From: an uncultured Armatimonadota bacterium
GTDB lineage: Bacteria > Armatimonadota > Armatimonadia > Armatimonadales > Armatimonadaceae
Direction: 5' to 3'
DNA length: 5,519 nucleotides
Assembly: GCA_903924445.1 (NCBI GenBank)
Contig: CAIYBQ010000355.1
Coordinates: forward strand, 1 to 5,519
The position numbers and the translations under genes were made by a program. The notes under the pieces are model-generated. The model did not search any database. It saw only the letters and a program-made list of their open reading frames with translations, and was not told the DNA's origin. Shown here one piece after another: positions 1-5,519 of the stretch. Numbering within the stretch: position 1 is the first letter of the stretch; every line of letters begins with the position of its first letter.

Positions 1-37
1 TCAATAATCATGCGCTGTTTGTCAGGCAAACCGCACC

Positions 38-43
38 TGTAAT
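38..43 (+). promoter_or_regulatory. Possible -10 box ahead of the ATP-grasp gene
   Basis: The hexamer TGTAAT matches the TATAAT consensus at five of six positions. It ends exactly 10 bases before the ATG at 54, the same distance seen at pyrG and the SDR gene. A TTGTCA element at 19-24 resembles a -35 box but lies only 13 bases upstream, which is too close to be a normal partner. If the box is real, the transcript would start a few bases before the ATG and be nearly leaderless. The evidence is motif and spacing only. Confidence 0.25.
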
Positions 44-53
44 TCGTCCGGTA

Positions 54-1190
54 ATGCACCAACTTACCGCTAATTGCGTAAGACATACAAGAAACACCCA
101 TTGGGTGCCTAAACATCTGCCTCTCGCTACTTACGAAATTTGCTACGTGTATTTCAACGTAACAGTTGCAGCGGCACGCAGATTGCACTTGATACACCAA
201 GAGGACGTAAACCCAATGTTCAACGATGAAAAGTCATTACGCTTACAAGTTTCGTGGCAGCGAATAAAAGATCAGGTCGCTCCGAGCTGCACAGAATATG
301 CATGGAAGGTTCGCCAGCGGATGGCGCACGACACCAACCCACTCTGGAACCGCATCAGTGACACCGTCGAAGCCCAAGCCTTTGCCGATGCCTGTGGAGC
401 AAAGACGCTCTCGGCATTAGGCACATACCAGTCCGTGGATGACATCGACTGGGAAAACTTGCCAGCGACCTGCTTTTTGAGGGGCTCACAGGAACACTCC
501 ACATGCCTCCTCCGCTACGAGAGCCGATGGTTTCTCTACGGGAATGGAGATGCATTTTGTGACAAAGATGGACATTTCCAGATCAGTGAGTGCTCTGCAA
601 GGTTTTTGATCAATGACAAAGATGCCAAGACAATCGCATCGATGTGGCTGACGACATCCGTTCGCAGCAAAAATTCAGCCATGAATAGCGGCTATGTGGA
701 TCCAAGCATTGTTGTTGAGCCATTTCTCCTAAATGACAACGGTCAGCAGCCGATGAAGGTTCGCGTCTACTGCTTCAATGGCATCCCGGAGCTGATTGAG
801 CTGATCTCTCCAACCATCACCCGCCTCGGTGGCTGTGCGCTCTACACACCGGAATGGACACGTGTCCAGCAAACGGTCCAGTGCGGTATCGCCCCCATCT
901 TTGACTTCGAGCGTCCAAGCGGTTTTCAGGACATGATCCGCGATTCCATGGCCGTTTCCAGCGGCATCGACCATATATGCATCGACTTCATGGTCACCCA
1001 AGACGGTCCCGCGGTCCATAGGTTGTTGTGCACCCCATACCGCGGTCAAACCGGCACACCGAGTCGCTGTCCGGATGTTCAAAAGTGGCTGGCCAGCCTG
1101 TGGAATGTGGATACCACTTGGTACAACCACATCCCACGCCAGCTACAACCAGAGCTCATCCGAGAACAGGTTTGGAGTACCGCCGCCTAA
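54..1190 (+). CDS. Divergent TupA-like ATP-grasp family protein
   Basis: The 378-residue protein resembles the TupA-like ATP-grasp family, members of which occur in teichuronopeptide and other surface polysaccharide clusters. The resemblance is seen in order: a segment around residues 93-115 (NPLWNRISDTVEAQAFADACG) matching the family's 'DK..VReYV...G' region; an IDWENLP turn at 131-137 followed by a FLRGS strand; VEPFLLND at 221-228; VYCFNGIPELIEL at 238-250; a YTPEW turn; and ICIDFMV at 308-314. The expected DK lysine is threonine (104), the usual lysine after LP is arginine (143), and the glutamate usual in the C-terminal 'GElTftp' motif is leucine (RLLCTPY, 323-329), so ATP/metal binding may be lost or altered. 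The start is uncertain: ATG 216 (residue 55) has an AGAGGA 10 bases upstream, and residues 1-54 are rich in His, Trp and Cys, with AGA, ATA and GTA codons. The frame is also open to base 3. No glycosyltransferase is visible nearby. Family assignment is moderate; function is unknown. Confidence 0.72.
   Translation: MHQLTANCVRHTRNTHWVPKHLPLATYEICYVYFNVTVAAARRLHLIHQEDVNPMFNDEKSLRLQVSWQRIKDQVAPSCTEYAWKVRQRMAHDTNPLWNRISDTVEAQAFADACGAKTLSALGTYQSVDDIDWENLPATCFLRGSQEHSTCLLRYESRWFLYGNGDAFCDKDGHFQISECSARFLINDKDAKTIASMWLTTSVRSKNSAMNSGYVDPSIVVEPFLLNDNGQQPMKVRVYCFNGIPELIELISPTITRLGGCALYTPEWTRVQQTVQCGIAPIFDFERPSGFQDMIRDSMAVSSGIDHICIDFMVTQDGPAVHRLLCTPYRGQTGTPSRCPDVQKWLASLWNVDTTWYNHIPRQLQPELIREQVWSTAA
200..205 (+). 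promoter_or_regulatory. Shine-Dalgarno-like AGAGGA supporting an internal start at 216
   Basis: AGAGGA lies 10 bases before an in-frame ATG at 216 (MFNDEKS). The homologous part of the ATP-grasp protein begins only about 35 residues later, so this start would lose nothing recognisable and would give 324 residues. It competes with the ATG at 54, which has a possible -10 box at the right distance. Spacing is somewhat long but acceptable. I cannot decide between the two. Confidence 0.35.
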
Positions 1191-2203
1191 TCCGGCTTTG
1201 GCATCACGGGGAGCTCTGCAGTCGCGTGCTCCCACGCCGCAATGAGCTTGTCTTCAAAGTCATCCCCTTCGATGTCAGCTAAGCGGCCATCCCGTTCCAT
1301 CCACGCAAGCGTCCGCTTGGTACCTTCAGTAAAGCTGATGGTCTGCCCCGGGTAGCCAAGCGCTTTGAGCTTGTCATTGTCGAAAACGGATGTCCACTGA
1401 AAGATTTCACGCAGGCCGCCGGACCACTTAGGAGCGCATTTTGCGAGCACATCGGATGGAATGTAAACGGGTGAATAAGTCCCGCCAACAACATCCGCGA
1501 CCGCTTGGTGATAGTGGTCCCACGTATGCCATTCATCCCCGGTGATGTGAAAAACCTCGCCAAATGCCTTTGGATTGCCAAATGTTGCGAGGAAGCCCTG
1601 CGCGACATCATCCACGTGGCAAGCCGCCCAAAGCCCTGTGCCATCGCCCGGAACAATCAGCTTCCGCCCAGCACGCAGCCTGGCAACAAACGATTCCCAC
1701 GGTCCAAATGGACGGAGAATACCGCCGCCTTCGCCATACGAATGACTTGGGCGCATGATGGTAACCGGTACGCCTTCATCGGCATGTAGCTTTAGGAGAT
1801 GCTCTTCAATTGCGGCTTTGTTCCAGCCATATTGACCTACTGAGTGATACGGCTCGCTTTCGGTCATCGGGATGTGGACCGGCCGGCCGCTGGTGACACA
1901 CACCGTGGATGTATGCACAAACTGGCCGAATTTGCCTGAGAGCGCACGGAGTGCCGAAAGCGTGTCATCGATGTGATACGCGATCATGTCAACGACCACA
2001 TCAAAGGTTTCGCCTTCGAATGCGGCTTCAAAAGCATCCCGATCCTTACGGTCGCCTGTGATGACGCGCACATTGGGGCTCTCTTCAAAGCGATGTGGAG
2101 TTCGTCCGCGATTGTGGAGAACGACTTCATCTCCACGTGCAATCAGCGCCTTCGTGATTGCTGTCGATATCAATCCCGTCCCGCCAAGTAGTAGAATCTT
2201 CAT
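1187..2203 (-). CDS. NAD(P)-dependent epimerase/dehydratase (extended SDR)
   Basis: The 338-residue protein is a Rossmann-fold extended short-chain dehydrogenase/reductase; substrate is unknown. From the chosen start MKILLLGGTG, the nucleotide-binding loop GGTGLIS is at 7-13, with Ser in place of the third Gly. Then come LHNRG at 29-33 at the end of the second strand, GDRKD at 50-54, FDVVVDMIAY at 67-76, HTSTVCV at 97-103 supplying the Ser/Thr, and the catalytic YxxxK as Y125 and K129 (YGWNK). MRPSHSYG at 150-157 and HVDDVAQGF at 196-204 are the usual substrate-side and C-terminal elements. Length is normal for the class. The frame stays open upstream to 2416, but that stretch overlaps the divergent PHP gene and has no homology. 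An ATG at 2218 would overlap the likely -10 box, so 2203 is preferred. No clear ribosome binding site is seen for either. Its stop overlaps that of the convergent ATP-grasp gene. A sugar-nucleotide role is possible but unproven. Confidence 0.9.
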   Translation of the reverse strand: MKILLLGGTGLISTAITKALIARGDEVVLHNRGRTPHRFEESPNVRVITGDRKDRDAFEAAFEGETFDVVVDMIAYHIDDTLSALRALSGKFGQFVHTSTVCVTSGRPVHIPMTESEPYHSVGQYGWNKAAIEEHLLKLHADEGVPVTIMRPSHSYGEGGGILRPFGPWESFVARLRAGRKLIVPGDGTGLWAACHVDDVAQGFLATFGNPKAFGEVFHITGDEWHTWDHYHQAVADVVGGTYSPVYIPSDVLAKCAPKWSGGLREIFQWTSVFDNDKLKALGYPGQTISFTEGTKRTLAWMERDGRLADIEGDDFEDKLIAAWEHATAELPVMPKPD

Positions 2204-2204
2204 A

Positions 2205-2221
2205 GTTAGAACATTCATAAC
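2205..2221. promoter_or_regulatory. Imperfect palindrome in the divergent start region
   Basis: GTTAGAACATTCATAAC reads as GTTA-GAA, a CA centre, then TTC-A-TAAC: two inverted arms differing by one inserted base. It sits immediately upstream of the SDR start at 2203 and overlaps the predicted SDR -10 box, where a repressor site would be expected. No known operator consensus matches, and a sequence of this size can occur by chance. Confidence 0.2.
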
Positions 2222-2243
2222 ACCGCGGGGGAGAATTGGACAA
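2214..2243 (-). promoter_or_regulatory. Candidate promoter of the SDR gene
   Basis: On the minus strand, TTGTCC (bases 2243-2238) and TATGAA (2219-2214) are separated by 18 bases; each matches its sigma-70-type consensus at four of six positions. The -10 box ends 10 bases before the ATG at 2203, so the mRNA would begin within a few bases of the start codon. The -35 box falls in the 30 bases between the upstream SDR ATG (2218) and the PHP ATG, which leaves almost no separate space for a PHP promoter. Confidence 0.3.
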
Positions 2244-2248
2244 GGCCG

Positions 2249-3070
2249 ATGCTGGGATTTGATTACCATACACACCACCACCGCTGTGGACACGCCGTCG
2301 GGAGTATCCACGATTACTGCGAGGCGGCTCTCAAACTCGGGATGACCACCTTTGGCATCAGCGACCATGGACCTGCCTATTGGCTTGATGGCGACCACGC
2401 GCAACCGCAAACCCAAATGGCTTGTAGCTCGGTTACCGGTTACGTGGCTGAGGTCCTGATGGAACGTGAAAACTATGCGGGCCGCATGGATATCCGTGTT
2501 GGGCTTGAAGCAGACTGGATTCCGGGCCGGGCTGATGATCTAAAGGCTATCTTAGATGCCCATCCCTTTGACTACGTGCTTGGAAGCGTCCACTATATTT
2601 TAGGTCAGTCCATATTTTCCCGGACGCGCTGGCATAGTGAAGCTCCATCGGATGTTTACACAGCCTATTACGAAGAGCTCTGCCGGGCGGCGGCAAGCGG
2701 GCTGTTTGATATTCTGTCGCACCTGACGGCGGTCGAGGCGTACGGACCACCGATAGACCCTTCGCTCGCGCGTATTCTCTACCCGATGGTAGCAGCGGCC
2801 ATTAAGGAGAGTGGCTGTGTCGTTGAGCTCAACACAAGCGGCTATCGGAAGCGACCAAATGACAATGACCCATTTCCAAACCACCGCCTCTTGGCTGAGC
2901 TGGTTTCCCGGCGGGTGCCGTTGACATTTGGCTCCGATTGCCACGCACCGCACGAGGTTGGATTCGGGGCTGAGCGCATTTTGACAGCCCTCGATCACTA
3001 CGGCCTAAAACCCGATGGTGTGCCCTACATTGTGCAGCGGGGTGCCGTGCTTACTTTCACGTATGCCTGA
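2249..3070 (+). CDS. PHP-family phosphatase, histidinol-phosphatase type
   Basis: The 273-residue protein carries a complete PHP metallohydrolase domain of the HisJ/HisK type, which removes phosphate from L-histidinol phosphate in histidine synthesis. Visible metal-ligand motifs are DYHTH with H7 and H9, H15 in GHA, SDH at 38-40, E87 in GLEADW, H115 in GSVHY, H158 in LSHLT, and D230 and H232 in GSDCHAP. These fit the usual trinuclear metal centre, so the enzyme should be active. Length is typical of stand-alone cytoplasmic histidinol phosphatases. No other his gene is present, and related PHP proteins act on other phosphoesters, so the substrate is inferred. The ATG at 2249 places MLGFDYHTH right at the start, as in the family; AAGG lies only 3 bases upstream and GGGGGAG 15 bases upstream, neither a good ribosome binding site. 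A weak GAGAAT at 2231-2236 could be a -10. The gene ends in tandem in-frame stops, TGA TAA. Confidence 0.88.
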   Translation: MLGFDYHTHHHRCGHAVGSIHDYCEAALKLGMTTFGISDHGPAYWLDGDHAQPQTQMACSSVTGYVAEVLMERENYAGRMDIRVGLEADWIPGRADDLKAILDAHPFDYVLGSVHYILGQSIFSRTRWHSEAPSDVYTAYYEELCRAAASGLFDILSHLTAVEAYGPPIDPSLARILYPMVAAAIKESGCVVELNTSGYRKRPNDNDPFPNHRLLAELVSRRVPLTFGSDCHAPHEVGFGAERILTALDHYGLKPDGVPYIVQRGAVLTFTYA

Positions 3071-3104
3071 TAAACATCCACTGTCGAACCAGACATTTCT
3101 GTCA

Positions 3105-3113
3105 TGAGATAAT
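3105..3113 (+). promoter_or_regulatory. Extended -10 promoter of the TerC gene
   Basis: TGAGATAAT contains a TGn extension directly before GATAAT, which matches TATAAT at five of six positions. It ends 9 bases before the ATG at 3123. No convincing -35 box lies 16-18 bases upstream, which an extended -10 can tolerate. Transcription would start at or just before the ATG. No usable Shine-Dalgarno sequence lies between, so the transcript is predicted to be leaderless or nearly so. Confidence 0.5.
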
Positions 3114-3122
3114 AACAACGCA

Positions 3123-3950
3123 ATGAATATGTCCCAGTTAGTCAACTTCAGCTGGATGAGTCAGCCATCCGCCTGGATCGGCCTTGTCACACTGATAGCC
3201 CTCGAAATCGTGCTCGGTATCGACAACATCGTGTTTCTGACAATCCTCTCCGGCAAGCTTCCGAAGGAAGACCAGCCTCGGGGCCAGAAGCTCGGGATGA
3301 CTCTTGCGGTGATTCCGCGGCTTGTTCTCCTCCTCGCGATTCCGCTGGTACTCGCGATGAAGGATCCTCTCTTCACGATTCCCTTCATTGCGGATCCAGG
3401 CCACAGTGGGCACGGCAAGGGCCTCGGGTTATCGCTCCAGGACTTGGTTGTCTTGGTCGGCGGCATCTTCTTAATCTACAAGGCCACGCACGAAATCCAC
3501 GGCAAGCTTGAGGGCGAGGATGAGCACGCGCCCGGAGCGTCCAAAGGCAAGGCTGGGGCGAAGTTCTCGGCGGTGATGGTCCAGATCATGGTTATCAACC
3601 TGGTCTTTAGTCTTGACTCAATCGTGACGGCAATCGGAATTATCCCGCCTGAGCAAGTCATGGTGATGATGATCGCTGTCATCATTTCGACCATCATCAT
3701 GGCTGCAACCGTTCGGCCTGTCGCGGGCTTTGTCGAGCGTCACCCTACGGTCAAAATGCTGGCCTTGTCGTTCCTGATGCTGATCGGCACGACGCTGGTT
3801 GCGGAAGGCTTTCACTTTCATATTCCAAAGGGCTATGTTTACTTCGCGATGGCATTCTCGGTCTTTGTGGAGGTCCTCAATCTCAAGGCGACCAAAGGGA
3901 AGAAAGTCACACCAGTGCACCTGCATGAGCAGTTTCCAGATGTCGATTAG
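3123..3950 (+). CDS. TerC-family integral membrane protein
   Basis: The 275-residue protein belongs to the TerC family, whose studied members act in metal ion export or loading, notably manganese (Alx, YkoY/MeeF types), or in tellurite resistance. It has about seven hydrophobic helices near residues 18-43, 58-79, 104-121, 148-173, 178-196, 212-229 and 235-253. The hallmark acidic motifs inside helices are present: EIVLGIDNIVF (E28, D34), VFSLDSIVTA (D165), LVAEGFHFHIPKGYVYFAMAFS (E228 onward) and E250 in FVEVLN. The loop at 122-147 is charged and rich in His and Glu, and a second loop at 91-100 has two histidines; metal contact there is only inference. Length is normal for a stand-alone TerC without CBS domains. 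A second ATG at 3129 is in frame, but 3123 fits the promoter spacing. It lies 52 bases after the PHP gene. A yybP-ykoY manganese riboswitch, common before such genes, would not fit and none is seen. The metal is unproven. Confidence 0.93.
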   Translation: MNMSQLVNFSWMSQPSAWIGLVTLIALEIVLGIDNIVFLTILSGKLPKEDQPRGQKLGMTLAVIPRLVLLLAIPLVLAMKDPLFTIPFIADPGHSGHGKGLGLSLQDLVVLVGGIFLIYKATHEIHGKLEGEDEHAPGASKGKAGAKFSAVMVQIMVINLVFSLDSIVTAIGIIPPEQVMVMMIAVIISTIIMAATVRPVAGFVERHPTVKMLALSFLMLIGTTLVAEGFHFHIPKGYVYFAMAFSVFVEVLNLKATKGKKVTPVHLHEQFPDVD

Positions 3951-3975
3951 GCTAACGTTTCACAGCAAGTGTGCG

Positions 3976-3984
3976 TGATATAGT
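3976..3984 (+). promoter_or_regulatory. Extended -10 promoter of pyrG
   Basis: TGATATAGT has the TGn extension followed by TATAGT, five of six matches to TATAAT. It ends 10 bases before the ATG at 3995, and the intervening AAACGGCGTT has no Shine-Dalgarno sequence. TTCACA at 3959-3964 is a good -35 match but only 14 bases away, so it is probably not used. The predicted transcript starts within about 4 bases of the start codon, which leaves no room for a leader attenuator such as that of Bacillus pyrG. Confidence 0.5.
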
Positions 3985-3994
3985 AAACGGCGTT

Positions 3995-5519
3995 ATGCCC
4001 TCCCCCACGCCTCAATCGGCAACCGGCGGGACCACCGCCAAACAGGTCCGCTATCTCTTCGTCACTGGTGGTGTCGTCAGCTCAATCGGTAAGGGAATCA
4101 CCTCCGCATCGCTGGGACGCCTCCTGAGAAATCGTGGCTTCAAAGTCGCGATGCTCAAGCTCGATCCGTACATTAATGTGGATGCCGGAACGATGAACCC
4201 TTACCAGCACGGTGAGTGTTTTGTCACAGATGATGGTGCGGAAACGGATCTCGACCTTGGACACTACGAGCGCTTTGTCGACATCGAGCTGACGCGAGAA
4301 GCATCCGTCACCACCGGCTCTGTCTACGGCGCAGTCATCCAAAAAGAACGTCGAGGCGACTACCTGGGCGGTACAGTTCAGGTCATCCCCCACGTCACCA
4401 ATGAAATCAAGGAACGCATCGTCGGTCTGGGTAAGTCCACGGATGCCGATATAGTCCTCGCTGAAGTTGGCGGTACGGTGGGCGATATCGAAGGGCTTCC
4501 ATTCCTCGAGGCGATTCGCCAGATGAAGCGGGATGCCGGTTCCGGGAATGTTCTCTACATCCACGTGACGCTGATTCCTGCCGTTGGCCCGTGGAACGAG
4601 GTCAAGACCAAGCCGACGCAACACTCCGTGATGCGGTTGCGCGAGGTTGGTATTGCTCCCGATGTCCTCGTTTGCCGAACGGGACGCCCGATCAACAAGG
4701 AACAGAAGGAGAAGATTGCTCTCTTTTGTGATGTTGATGCGGATGCGGTTATCGAAGCGCGCGATGCAGATACGATTTACGAGATTCCTCTCGTCTTTGA
4801 AGAGGAAGGTTTCTCTGACCTCGTCGTTCGCCGCTTAGGCCTGCCCGTCACCGAACCGCGTACATCCACTTGGCGCGAAATCGTCGAGCGTATCGTGCAT
4901 CCAACCAAAGATGTCGAAATCGCTGTCGTGGGCAAGTACATCCAAAACGGGGATGCGTACATCTCCATCGCTGAATCACTGGGCCATGCGGGCATTTTGC
5001 ATGATGCCCGTGTGCGCCTGCGCTGGATTGACTCGGAAGAGATTCAGTCTGCCGCCGATGCGAAGGCACGTATCGAAGGCTGCAGCGGCCTCGTGGTTTG
5101 CCCAGGCTTTGGTGCGCGCGGCATCGAAGGCAAGATCGCAGCCGTGCAATTTGCACGTGAGAGTGGCCTGCCATTTCTTGGAATCTGCCTCGGGATGCAA
5201 ATGGCGGTTATCGAGTTCGCACGCAATGTATGCGGTCTTGTAGATGCCAACACTACGGAGACATCCCCGGAGACGCCACACCCAGTCATCGACTTGATGC
5301 TCGAGCAAGCGGATGTATCTGACAAGGGTGCGACGATGCGCCTCGGACTGTGTCCGTGTACGGTCACGCCCGGAACCCTTGCGCACACTTTGTACGGGGC
5401 CACGGACATCACGGAGCGTCATCGCCACCGCTATGAGTTCAACAATGCGTACCGTGAGCAGCTTGCAACGGCAGGTCTGCGCTTCAGCGGCGTGCACCCG
5501 GAAAAAGACTTGGTTGAGA
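3995..5519 (+). CDS. pyrG: CTP synthase (glutamine-hydrolysing), 3' end cut by the window
   Basis: PyrG converts UTP, ATP and glutamine to CTP in the cytoplasm, the last step of pyrimidine nucleotide synthesis. 508 residues are visible. The synthase domain (about 18-285) has the ATP loop GGVVSSIGKG at 25-34 with K33, LDPYINVDAGTMNPYQHGE at 56-74, ETDLDLGHYERF with metal ligand D87, KERRGDYLG at 117-125, E157 in EVGGTVGDIE and the UTP-binding KTKPTQHS at 204-211. The glutaminase domain has the oxyanion segment GFGARG at 371-376, nucleophile C398 in GICLGMQ, MRLG and RHRHRYEFN. The His-Glu pair of the HPEF motif lies beyond the right edge; by comparison with the 545-residue E. coli enzyme, about 50 residues are missing. 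There is no stop or frameshift up to the edge. About 15 extra Pro/Ser/Thr-rich residues precede the conserved VRYLFVTGG; no later Met could serve as start, and the ATG fits the -10 spacing. A 44-base gap separates it from terC. Confidence 0.97.
   Translation, partial: MPSPTPQSATGGTTAKQVRYLFVTGGVVSSIGKGITSASLGRLLRNRGFKVAMLKLDPYINVDAGTMNPYQHGECFVTDDGAETDLDLGHYERFVDIELTREASVTTGSVYGAVIQKERRGDYLGGTVQVIPHVTNEIKERIVGLGKSTDADIVLAEVGGTVGDIEGLPFLEAIRQMKRDAGSGNVLYIHVTLIPAVGPWNEVKTKPTQHSVMRLREVGIAPDVLVCRTGRPINKEQKEKIALFCDVDADAVIEARDADTIYEIPLVFEEEGFSDLVVRRLGLPVTEPRTSTWREIVERIVHPTKDVEIAVVGKYIQNGDAYISIAESLGHAGILHDARVRLRWIDSEEIQSAADAKARIEGCSGLVVCPGFGARGIEGKIAAVQFARESGLPFLGICLGMQMAVIEFARNVCGLVDANTTETSPETPHPVIDLMLEQADVSDKGATMRLGLCPCTVTPGTLAHTLYGATDITERHRHRYEFNNAYREQLATAGLRFSGVHPEKDLVE

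Noticed and set aside
1..11. Possible minus-strand gene starting with ATG at base 11 and running off the left edge
   Set aside because: Only four codons are visible, with neither a -10 box nor a ribosome binding site at a sensible distance.
95..107. CACCC-ATT-GGGTG inverted repeat
   Set aside because: A 5-bp stem with a 3-base loop, no T-run and no clear position relative to a promoter; expected by chance.
729..1130. Minus-strand open frame of 133 codons inside the ATP-grasp gene
   Set aside because: It shows no recognisable motif, and the plus-strand frame carries the family resemblance; it is a shadow.
1209..1233. Hairpin GGGAGC/GCTCCC with a 13-base loop just after the ATP-grasp stop
   Set aside because: It has no following T-run, a large loop and lies inside the SDR coding sequence, so it does not qualify as an intrinsic terminator.
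2204..2416. N-terminal extension of the SDR reading frame, open for 71 further codons on the minus strand
   Set aside because: It lies over the start of the PHP gene, which encodes conserved metal ligands on the other strand. The extension has no SDR-like sequence, and MKILLLGGTG is a normal SDR beginning.
3092..3103. GACA-TTTC-TGTC inverted repeat before the TerC promoter
   Set aside because: The stem is only 4 bp. It lies just upstream of the -10, but nothing else supports an operator.
4082..4624. Minus-strand open frame of 180 codons inside pyrG
   Set aside because: pyrG is unambiguous in the plus frame here, including the metal and UTP-binding motifs, so the opposite frame is a shadow of its codon bias.
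4976..5497. Minus-strand open frame of 173 codons over the PyrG glutaminase domain
   Set aside because: The plus strand encodes the GICLGMQ nucleophile motif and RHRHRYEFN in this same stretch, and the minus frame resembles nothing I know.

Overview
This is a bacterial chromosomal window of compact, mostly housekeeping-type genes with moderately GC-rich coding sequence. It contains no RNA gene, insertion sequence, CRISPR array or long repeat that I can recognise. The genes are conserved too widely to fix the phylum. The proteins and the start-site architecture do not look proteobacterial, and Armatimonadota would be a guess that the sequence cannot prove.

Layout. Bases 1-53 are an upstream edge with a possible -10 box. 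54-1190 (+) encodes a divergent TupA-like ATP-grasp protein that seems to lack key nucleotide and metal ligands. It converges, with a 4-base overlap at the stop codons, on 1187-2203 (-), an NAD(P)-binding extended SDR of the epimerase/dehydratase type. That gene is divergent, over only 45 bases, from 2249-3070 (+), a PHP-family phosphatase of the histidinol-phosphatase type. Two more genes follow on the + strand after short gaps: 3123-3950, a TerC-family membrane protein, and 3995-5519, pyrG (CTP synthase), cut by the right edge about 50 residues before its expected end. Every gap is shorter than 55 bases, so there is no long unannotated stretch.

How the genes relate. I see no shared pathway. 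PyrG makes CTP, the PHP protein could serve histidine synthesis, TerC proteins handle metal ions at the membrane, and the ATP-grasp/SDR pair could belong to cell-surface sugar chemistry, though nothing else in the window supports that. terC and pyrG each appear to have their own extended -10 promoter, so the + strand run need not be one operon.

Most interesting signals. (1) Several genes have a -10-like hexamer only 9-10 bases before the ATG and no good Shine-Dalgarno sequence, which suggests leaderless or nearly leaderless mRNAs. (2) The ATP-grasp protein has replaced expected catalytic residues. (3) The divergent SDR/PHP start region is extremely compact and holds an imperfect palindrome overlapping the predicted SDR -10. 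I found no clear sign of an entirely new multi-gene system.
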